Shown here: one piece after another, positions 6,657-12,130 of the stretch
How positions within the stretch are numbered: position 1 is the first letter of the stretch
How the letters are laid out: every line of letters starts with the position of its first letter
NCBI GenBank assembly: GCA_019347795.1
Contig: JAHWKS010000065.1
Coordinates: 1-12,130, forward strand
Length of the DNA stretch: 12,130 nucleotides
Direction of reading: 5' to 3'
Source of the DNA: Planctomycetota bacterium
GTDB taxonomy: Bacteria > Planctomycetota > Planctomycetia > Pirellulales > Pirellulaceae
The notes under the pieces: model-generated
Databases searched by the model: none
Seen by the model: the letters and a program-made list of their open reading frames with translations, nothing else
Told to the model about the DNA's origin: nothing
Position numbers and translations under genes: made by a program

Positions 6657-7709
6657 ATGGAGTGCAATCGCGCCCGCGGGTTCGGACGGTGGCTGCTTAT
6701 GACAGCATGCCTTCTGGCTGCCGGATGCCAGTCGTTGGGCGTCGGCAGCGGAACTCCTTTGCCCCCGGTAGATGTTCCTCGGGAACTGAAGAAGGTCAGC
6801 CTTCCCGATTACGTCATTGAGCCGCCCGATATTCTGCTCATTGACGCCGTTGCGGTGCTTCCCCGCGGCCCTTACCGGGCGCAACCCCTGGATGTGCTGT
6901 TCATCGAGGCGACGCCGTCTTTCCCGGAGCAGCCGATCTCTGGGCAGTACACGGTGACGCTGGAAGGCTATGTGACCCTGGGGCCCGGTTACGGCGCCGT
7001 CTTTGTTGCAGGACTGACCATGCGCGAAGCGGCCGAGGCCATTCGGCGACACCTGGCCCAGGTGGTCGATGAGCCGTTCGTCTCCGTCACGCTGGTTCAG
7101 ACCGCCGCATTGCAGCAGATTGCCGGCGAGCATCTGGTGGCGCAGGACGGCACGGTGAACCTGGGCGTCTACGGCCGCGTGCATGTGGCCGGAATGACGC
7201 TCGATCAGGCCCGCGGCGTGCTGGAGCAATACCTGTCGCAGTTCCTGCAACGGCCACGGCTGTCGGTGCGCGTGGCCGGGTACAACAGCAAGGTCTACTA
7301 CATCATCACCGAAGGCGCCGGCTTGGGCGACGGCGTGGTGCGGGTTCCCATTACCGGCAATGAGACGGTGCTGGACGCGGTGGCTCAGATCCAGGGTCTC
7401 TCCCAGGTTTCGAGCAAGCGGATCTGGATTGCCCGGCCCGCCCCCGACTATGTGGGTTGCGACCAGGTTCTCCCCGTGGATTGGGTCGCGATCACCAAGG
7501 GGGGCGCGACCGCCACGAACTATCAGATCCTGCCCGGCGACCGCGTGTTCATTGCCGAGGACGAGCTGGTGGCCTTCAACACGTTCATCGACAAGCTGCT
7601 CTCGCCGTTCGAGCGGATGTTCGGCTTCACCCTGCTGGCGACCGAGACGATCCAGGCGATCAATCGCTTTCCGACAGGCGTTGGCGCGGGGGGGGTTATT
7701 GCTCCCTAA
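6657..7709 (+). CDS. Polysaccharide export lipoprotein, Wza type (Poly_export and SLBB domains)
   Basis: The 350-residue product is the outer-membrane export channel subunit of an exopolysaccharide system. A lipoprotein signal peptide ends in the lipobox LAAGC, so Cys24 would be lipidated. YVIEPPDILLIDAV (52-65) begins the Poly_export part. Two similar blocks follow, 96-133 and 157-193, sharing the pattern G-x-V-x-L-G-x-x-G-x-V-x-V-A-G-(L/M)-T. An SLBB-like domain covers about 210-260, and LPGDRVFI (292-299) is the typical end of the next strand pair. The C-terminal helix (306-337, FNTFIDKLLSPFERMFGF) fits the membrane-spanning helix of Wza. The ATG at 6657 has AAGGA 7 bases upstream; the frame runs further back only to a TTG without such a site. 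Its partner, the Wzc-type protein, lies 1.6 kb downstream, separated by a small secreted-protein gene. Family call firm; the polymer is unknown. Confidence 0.94.
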   Translation: MECNRARGFGRWLLMTACLLAAGCQSLGVGSGTPLPPVDVPRELKKVSLPDYVIEPPDILLIDAVAVLPRGPYRAQPLDVLFIEATPSFPEQPISGQYTVTLEGYVTLGPGYGAVFVAGLTMREAAEAIRRHLAQVVDEPFVSVTLVQTAALQQIAGEHLVAQDGTVNLGVYGRVHVAGMTLDQARGVLEQYLSQFLQRPRLSVRVAGYNSKVYYIITEGAGLGDGVVRVPITGNETVLDAVAQIQGLSQVSSKRIWIARPAPDYVGCDQVLPVDWVAITKGGATATNYQILPGDRVFIAEDELVAFNTFIDKLLSPFERMFGFTLLATETIQAINRFPTGVGAGGVIAP

Positions 7710-7798
7710 TTGCGGCGATCGACAAGACGAGAAACACGGGCCGCACGTTTGGCCCCGCCTGGTTTTTCCGCGGCTCCTGGGCCTTTATGGATTTTGCA

Positions 7799-8596
7799 AT
7801 GTCCAAATTCAAATCACGAACTGCGATCAATTTGGCGGCGGCTGCCCTGTCCGTCGCGTGCGGACTGGGCGCCGTCTCGCTGGGCGCCCAGGAGAAGATG
7901 CCCTGCGGACCGACCGGCTTCACCGGCTGGCTAGGTCACCACTTCTGCGTGGGACGTCATTGCCGCGGCGGAGTCCCGCACGGCACGGAGTGCACCTGCC
8001 CGCCGCAAGGGCCGTTTTTCGGCCACTTTCCCACGTGCTGGCATCTCTGGCCGGCAGGCTGGACCGGATGTCCGGTGCAGGATTGGTCATGCGCCGTTCC
8101 CCCAGAGGGCAGCATGATGCTGCCGGCCGGCCCCGGAAATTATTATCTGCCCGGCGAGATTCTCGAGGCAGCGCCTCCGGAGCCGACTCTCCCGCCGGCG
8201 GACGATCTTCCCGATGGGCTTCCCGCCCCCTCGTCCAGCGCGCTCCGCGCCGCGCCGCAGAGCCGCGCGACCGTGAAGCCGTCCCTGCTCGCTCGCGTGA
8301 AGGAGCTTACCCAACGAAGCTCCGTTCGCGGCGGGAGGGCAACGATTGCCTTTGCCGAGTTCTCCGAGGAAATTCGGACCCAGCCGACGCCAACGCAGTC
8401 AGCGCCGACGCAGTCAGCGCCTACGCAGTCAGCACGGACGCAGTCAGCGCCGACGCAGTCAGCATGGACAAGATCAACGCGGACAAGATCGGCACGGACA
8501 AGACCAACGCAAATGTCGCAGCCGGCGCCGATGCCGGCAACGTCGGACGACGGCTACCTCGGCGTCACCATCGTGGAAGCGAAACGCAACTACTAA
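7799..8596 (+). CDS. Secreted Cys-rich hypothetical protein with TQSAP pentapeptide repeats
   Basis: Function unknown. Of 265 residues, about 1-30 form a signal peptide ending SLGA. The mature N-terminal part (31-100) has eight cysteines (36, 50, 55, 65, 67, 80, 91, 98) and aromatic motifs, notably FFGHFPTCWHLWPAGW (73-88). I associate a similar F-G-x-x-P-T-x-W-x-x-W/F-P block with small planctomycete surface proteins. A Pro-rich linker (100-160) and a short helix (162-172) lead to the pentapeptide repeats (194-238), and the protein ends DDGYLGVTIVEAKRNY. An even number of cysteines suggests disulfides outside the cytoplasm. The start is uncertain: ATG at 7799, or ATG at 7787 in frame; neither has a good ribosome site. 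It lies 89 bases after the export gene on the same strand and may be co-transcribed, suggesting an accessory role at the surface. Confidence 0.75.
   Translation: MSKFKSRTAINLAAAALSVACGLGAVSLGAQEKMPCGPTGFTGWLGHHFCVGRHCRGGVPHGTECTCPPQGPFFGHFPTCWHLWPAGWTGCPVQDWSCAVPPEGSMMLPAGPGNYYLPGEILEAAPPEPTLPPADDLPDGLPAPSSSALRAAPQSRATVKPSLLARVKELTQRSSVRGGRATIAFAEFSEEIRTQPTPTQSAPTQSAPTQSARTQSAPTQSAWTRSTRTRSARTRPTQMSQPAPMPATSDDGYLGVTIVEAKRNY
8378..8512 (+). repeat. 15-bp tandem repeat coding for TQSAP pentapeptides
   Basis: Nine 15-base units lie in frame within the secreted-protein gene. The central five (8393-8467) are close copies of ACGCAGTCAGCGCCG, giving TQSAP, TQSAP, TQSAR, TQSAP and TQSAW. The first unit (8378-8392) and the last three (8468-8512, based on ACAAGATC) are diverged and give TQPTP, TRSTR, TRSAR and TRPTQ. 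The most conserved units are in the middle and the ends are decayed, the normal pattern for unequal exchange. Copy-number change keeps the frame. Confidence 0.9.
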
Positions 8597-9342
8597 AGGC
8601 CGCAGCCACCCGATGCGCGGCGCCCGCGATTGCCTCCGCGCTGAAAATGACGACAGCATCGACTGCTCGCTTGGCTTTACGCCCTGCTTACATTGATGGC
8701 GCGGCAGCTTCTTGTGCGGGCTTCTTGCCCCCCTCAAGCGTACTCTGTAGTGGATTTCGCGACTTGACGGCCGCCGGCGCTGCGCTTCATCATTACGCAA
8801 GTTTTGCCTAAACACCCTCGGCAGCCTGGCCGTTAAAGTCTGCGCGTGCGATGCAGTTTCACTTCGGAACTGCTTTCCCGGCAGACGATCTTGGCGGGTT
8901 CCTCGCGTCTTCAGATTGTGGGCGCGATGGCGGCGCGCGGCGTAGAGGGAAAGGAAGAACAAATCTTTGTTCCAAGGGGAAATCATCACGTTCTTGACGG
9001 CGCGGGCCGCCCCTGTCACGGCAAGTCCCTTTTCAGCGCGGCGTACTTGCGCGTCCAAGCTTTCCTCGTCGCGGCGCGGCATGTGTCTTGCATTCCGCTC
9101 GCACCACCCCGTCCGACGCTTGCCGGTCGGCGGCGGTTTCCTGCCGATCCGCTCCGTCCGGGTGGTCAACGGCAGGTCATTGTGGAGCATTCCGTACCAA
9201 TTTGTTTCTTCAGGCCCCGCCCTCACAGCACCGCCTCAGCACGCACTCCAAGTTGCCTCTGGGATCTCTGCTCCCGCGATTCGCATGATACGCAGAACGG
9301 CGTCTTTGCGCGCTTCTGTCGGCGACGGAGCGCTGGGGCCAA
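8597..9342. other. Long intergenic region without a convincing gene
   Basis: These 746 bases between the TQSAP-repeat gene and the Wzc-type gene hold no frame I can defend. A minus-strand frame (9226 down to 8474) and two overlapping plus-strand frames (8846-9355 and 8967-9386) are long only because GC is high; their translations are rich in Arg, Pro and Ser with no motif, no signal peptide and no ribosome site, and one runs into the repeat region of the preceding gene. GCGCGG (8615-8620) can pair with CCGCGC (8636-8641), but no T-run follows, so it is not a clear terminator. The region probably contains a promoter for the Wzc-type gene and may contain a decayed gene. I recognise no remnant. 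Confidence 0.5.
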
Positions 9343-11655
9343 ATGTCGCAGTTGAACAGGAGAACGAAAACTGTGGAACGCAGTGACAGCGCCGTTGCAC
9401 TGCCGGCGCCTAACGGACGCCCGCCCGCGGTCCGATCGCGGCGAGAATTCGCTCTCGACCGAGGCGTCACTCGCTCCGGCGAACCAGGCGACGCTTCGTT
9501 GACGCTCTCGGAATTGCTCCACATGGTCGGCCGGTGGTGGGCGCCGGCCGCCGTGCTGGGCCTGTTGCTGGGCGCGGGAGGCGCGGCGTTGGTGTGGTAC
9601 CTCTTTGAGCCCAAGTATGAGGCCATTGCATGGCTGAAGGTCGATGCGCGGCCGACGCACCTGGCGTTCGAGGAGTCGCGTCAGCAGGCGGACCCCTTCC
9701 TGCTCACGCAAATGGAGATCATTCGCAGCCCGCTGATCCTGGACGCCGCCGTCCAGCGCCGGGAGTTTCTGCTGCTCCCGGGCATGCAAGAGAAGCCTGC
9801 GCCGGCCGAGTGGTTGGCGCGCAAAATCGGCGTTCGGCAGGTCGGGCAATCCGAGTTGCTCCAGGTGTCGTTGGAGCACCCGCGACCGGCAACGTCGGCG
9901 GCGGTCGTGAACGCCGTGGTGGATAGTTATCTCGATCTCCAGTTGGAGCAGAGCGAGCGGCGCACGCGGCATGTGATTGAGCTCCTGGAGGAGGAGAAGA
10001 CGCGCCGCGCGGAAGAGCTGGAGCAACTGCGGGCGAAGGTGCGGGACATTGTCGAACAACAGCCGGAGTTGGCCGCGTCGGGGCTTTCGTCGCTTGGCGC
10101 GAGCGATTCCATCGGCGACCTCCAGAATCAACTCATCGCCCTGGAGGTGGAGAGCGAGGTGCTGAAAGCTCAGCTCGAATCGGGACAAGGCGACGACCCC
10201 CCGGCGCCCATCGCCGCGGTCGAGCTGGCCCTGGACCAGACGCCGCAAGTGCAACGGATTCACGAGCTTCTGGGGGAAAAGCAGGCCTTGCTCGCCGAAA
10301 CGCGATCGCTTTCCGTCCGGGGCGACGCCACCCCCGCCGTTCGGCGGCTGGTCACGGACGTGGCGTTTTACGAGCAGGAGCTAAGCCGCATCCGGGAGCG
10401 GCTCCGACCCCGGGTCGCCGAGGCGATTCGCCGCGAAGCGTCCCTGGTTCGCGCGGAGGAGCTCGAGCAAATCCACTTGGAGCTTGCGGCGAAGGAAACG
10501 CTCCGAGAGCGGCTTAGCGAGCAATTGACCGAAAAGCTGGAGAACGGCGGGACCGCGGGGCCCTGGGCGCTCGAGCTGCAGTTCGCACAAACCGAATTAG
10601 CGCGGGCCGAGGCAGTCTTCGCGCAGATCGCCGATCGCGCGGAAGCGCTGAGCACGGAGATTCGAGCGCCAAACCGGGTGTCGGTGATCCGCCGCGCGAG
10701 TCTTCCCACGCGTCCGGTGGAAACTCTGCCGATTCCCAAAATGGCGGCCGCCGCTCTGGGAGGGTTCTTTCTCCCCTTCCTGTTGTTTGTCGCGCTGGAG
10801 CGGCGGCTCCGCCGCGTGGGCGAGTCGCACCAGTTGGAGCGCGACGCCCATCTGCCGGTCATCGGAGAAGTTGTGAAGCTTCCGGAACGCTGCTATCGGT
10901 CGGGCCGGGAGTTTCCCCGCCGGGTGGAGAAGCAACGCCGCATTTTTGAGGAAAGTATCGACTCCCTTCGCATGCGTCTGCTGCTGTCCGACGAGTTGCG
11001 GGAGCTGCAGACGCTGACCGTCGCCAGTGCGGTAAGCGGCGAAGGCAAGACCCGCGTCGCGGCCCACTTGGCCGTCAGTTTGGCGCGGGCTACGAACAAG
11101 CTGGTGTTGATCGTCGACGCCGACCTGCGAGCGCCGGAGATCCACGCGTTGTTCGAGGTGGACAATGACATCGGACTGGCCGACGTGCTGGACGGCAAGT
11201 GTCCGCCCTCGGCGGCCATCGCCGCCACTTGGTGCTCCAATCTGCACGCCTTGCCGGCAGGGCGAGCCGCGAAGAGCCCCTCGGTGCTGTTCAGCGGCGA
11301 AGCACTCGCGGATTGCCTCCAGCAGCTGCGGGAGACCTACGCCTATATCATCCTCGATTCGCCGCCGGTATTGTCGGCCAGCGAAGCCTTGGTCGTGTCC
11401 AAGGCCTCGGATTCCGTGCTCCTGTGCGCCATGTGCGACGTCAGCCGCACTCCTCAGATCAAGCTCGCGTATGAGCGGCTGTCGGCGGCAGGCGCGGACA
11501 CCTTGGGCGCGGTGTTGAGCGGAGTGCCGCGTCGGACATACGCGCGCACCTACGGCCGCTATGACGCGCCCCCCGTGGTCGTCTCCTCCGTCCCCCGCGA
11601 CGCCGCGGGCGAGGAGTCCGCGGAGCAAGGCTCAGTGGTGCGAAGACCTCGATAG
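9343..11655 (+). CDS. Polysaccharide co-polymerase and tyrosine autokinase, Wzc type
   Basis: This 770-residue inner-membrane protein combines a Wzz-type chain-length domain with a cytoplasmic BY-kinase. Membrane segments lie at about 66-87 and 467-485, enclosing a periplasmic part with a Wzz start (90-200) and long coiled coils (200-280, 300-440). A Pro-rich PIPKMAAAALGG (463-474) leads into the second membrane segment, as in the family. The kinase has Walker A SGEGKT (565-570), Walker A' VDADLR (591-596) and Walker B YIILDSPP (668-675). The usual Pro before GEGK is Ser here. The C-terminal Tyr cluster is small: Tyr733, Tyr737, Tyr740, followed by a 30-residue tail. Autophosphorylation there would regulate polymer length and assembly together with the Wza-type lipoprotein. 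The start is not certain: ATG at 9343 (GGGG 4 bases, GGAG 12 bases upstream) or GTG at 9373 (AGGAG 10 bases upstream). Confidence 0.93.
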   Translation: MSQLNRRTKTVERSDSAVALPAPNGRPPAVRSRREFALDRGVTRSGEPGDASLTLSELLHMVGRWWAPAAVLGLLLGAGGAALVWYLFEPKYEAIAWLKVDARPTHLAFEESRQQADPFLLTQMEIIRSPLILDAAVQRREFLLLPGMQEKPAPAEWLARKIGVRQVGQSELLQVSLEHPRPATSAAVVNAVVDSYLDLQLEQSERRTRHVIELLEEEKTRRAEELEQLRAKVRDIVEQQPELAASGLSSLGASDSIGDLQNQLIALEVESEVLKAQLESGQGDDPPAPIAAVELALDQTPQVQRIHELLGEKQALLAETRSLSVRGDATPAVRRLVTDVAFYEQELSRIRERLRPRVAEAIRREASLVRAEELEQIHLELAAKETLRERLSEQLTEKLENGGTAGPWALELQFAQTELARAEAVFAQIADRAEALSTEIRAPNRVSVIRRASLPTRPVETLPIPKMAAAALGGFFLPFLLFVALERRLRRVGESHQLERDAHLPVIGEVVKLPERCYRSGREFPRRVEKQRRIFEESIDSLRMRLLLSDELRELQTLTVASAVSGEGKTRVAAHLAVSLARATNKLVLIVDADLRAPEIHALFEVDNDIGLADVLDGKCPPSAAIAATWCSNLHALPAGRAAKSPSVLFSGEALADCLQQLRETYAYIILDSPPVLSASEALVVSKASDSVLLCAMCDVSRTPQIKLAYERLSAAGADTLGAVLSGVPRRTYARTYGRYDAPPVVVSSVPRDAAGEESAEQGSVVRRPR

Positions 11656-11657
11656 TC

Positions 11658-11679
11658 GGCGCGGGCGCCGCGGCGCGCC
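11658..11679 (+). other. GC-rich inverted repeat just after the Wzc-type gene
   Basis: GGCGCG (11658-11663) pairs with CGCGCC (11674-11679) across a 10-base loop, beginning two bases after the stop codon. Only GTTGTTGT follows, not a run of T, so it is not a standard intrinsic terminator. It may attenuate transcription or protect mRNA ends between this gene and the sugar transferase, or be a chance result of high GC. Confidence 0.25.
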
Positions 11680-11734
11680 CTGGTTGTTGTCGTGCGGGCT
11701 TGCCCTTACTTGAAGCACAACTTTGATTTTCAGC

Positions 11735-11740
11735 AGGAGG
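11735..11740 (+). promoter_or_regulatory. Ribosome binding site that fixes the sugar transferase start
   Basis: AGGAGG lies 7 bases before the GTG at 11748. It decides for this GTG as the start; the product would otherwise lack an obvious beginning because no ATG precedes the first membrane segment in this frame. Confidence 0.75.
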
Positions 11741-11747
11741 CCCCTGG

Positions 11748-12130
11748 GTGTCGTCCAATACGTCTTCGCCGATCCCGGCCGCGGAGCTCTGGGGAGAGAG
11801 GCACGAGCGCTGGACCCCGTGGAGGATCCTCTTGGGGCGGCTGGGGGCGATCGTGCTGCTCCTTGCGGCCGCGCCGGTGATCGGCCTGGCCTGCCTACTG
11901 GTGCGGCTGACGTCGCCGGGGCCGGCCATCTATCGGCAGGTGCGGCTCGGCGCCGGCGGCCGGGCATTCGTGCTCTATAAGATCCGCACCATGGTCGTTG
12001 ACGCGGAGCGGAAGACCGGCGCCGTTTGGGCGTCGGCGAACGATCCTCGCGTGACCCCGCTGGGTCGGGTGCTCCGTGCGCTTCACATCGACGAGCTGCC
12101 GCAACTGGTGAACGTGATTCGGGGATATTT
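11748..12130 (+). CDS. Bacterial sugar transferase (polyprenyl-phosphate sugar-phosphate transferase), N-terminal part, cut by window edge
   Basis: The visible 127 codons belong to the initiating enzyme of exopolysaccharide synthesis, which moves a sugar phosphate from a nucleotide sugar to undecaprenyl phosphate at the cytoplasmic side of the inner membrane. A short polar N-terminus is followed by one hydrophobic hairpin or membrane segment (about 31-52). Then come SPGPAIYRQVRLG (56-68), the YKIRTM block (77-82) with DAER, NDPRVTPLGRVLR (98-110), and HIDELPQLVNVIRG (113-126), all in the family order. There is no large N-terminal CoA-binding or five-helix domain, so it is the short form, typically about 200-230 residues; roughly 90 more should follow to the right. 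The GTG start is set by the AGGAGG site. It lies 92 bases after the Wzc-type gene and probably belongs to the same transcript. The sugar cannot be told from this part. Confidence 0.94.
   Translation, partial: MSSNTSSPIPAAELWGERHERWTPWRILLGRLGAIVLLLAAAPVIGLACLLVRLTSPGPAIYRQVRLGAGGRAFVLYKIRTMVVDAERKTGAVWASANDPRVTPLGRVLRALHIDELPQLVNVIRGY

Noticed and set aside
8474..9226. Minus-strand frame of 250 codons in the 746-base gap
   Set aside because: No recognisable domain, signal or ribosome site, an Arg-rich composition, and its end is antisense to the TQSAP repeat. Kept only as a possible decayed gene in the gap entry.
8846..9386. Two overlapping plus-strand frames upstream of the Wzc-type gene
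   Set aside because: They overlap each other in different frames and run into the start of the kinase gene; the translations show no protein character.
11658..11679. Intrinsic terminator after the Wzc-type gene
   Set aside because: The stem is GC-rich but no T-run follows, and the sugar transferase gene starts soon after with its own strong ribosome site; recorded only as an inverted repeat.

Overview
The window is GC-rich, densely packed bacterial DNA that most resembles a planctomycete, probably of the Pirellulales type. This is inferred from gene content and protein style: a formylglycine sulfatase, an exosortase/PEP-CTERM module containing a HAF-repeat protein, a polysaccharide export lipoprotein with a doubled N-terminal domain, and short secreted proteins of a kind I associate with that phylum. 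No rRNA, tRNA, CRISPR array, IS element or phage gene was seen.

Layout. (1) 1-289, minus strand: the N-terminal third or less of a secreted sulfatase that runs off the left edge. (2) 290-660: non-coding, with one weak promoter-like site holding a palindrome. (3) 661-858, minus: a 65-residue protein of unknown function, divergent from the next operon. (4) 913-5909, plus: a tight four-gene operon of exosortase, membrane-anchored TPR protein, EpsI-family protein and a HAF-repeat protein ending in a PEP-CTERM sorting signal. (5) 5861-6253, minus: a small secreted protein whose 3' end overlaps the end of the PEP-CTERM gene. (6) 6254-6656: non-coding. (7) 6657-8596, plus: a Wza-type polysaccharide export lipoprotein, then a Cys-rich secreted protein with TQSAP repeats. 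(8) 8597-9342: a 746-bp stretch with no convincing gene. (9) 9343-12130, plus: a Wzc-type chain-length regulator/tyrosine autokinase, then the start of a polyprenyl-phosphate sugar-phosphate transferase that runs off the right edge.

How the genes work together (inference from families). The sugar transferase would load the first sugar on a lipid carrier at the inner membrane, the Wzc-type protein would control polymerisation, and the Wza-type lipoprotein would export the polymer through the outer membrane. The exosortase would cut the HAF protein behind its PEP motif and release or attach it at the cell surface, with the EpsI and TPR proteins as accessory factors. Linkage of an exosortase to an exopolysaccharide locus is a known pattern. 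What is less usual here is that the likely substrate sits inside the exosortase operon, and that two unknown secreted proteins are interleaved with the export genes.
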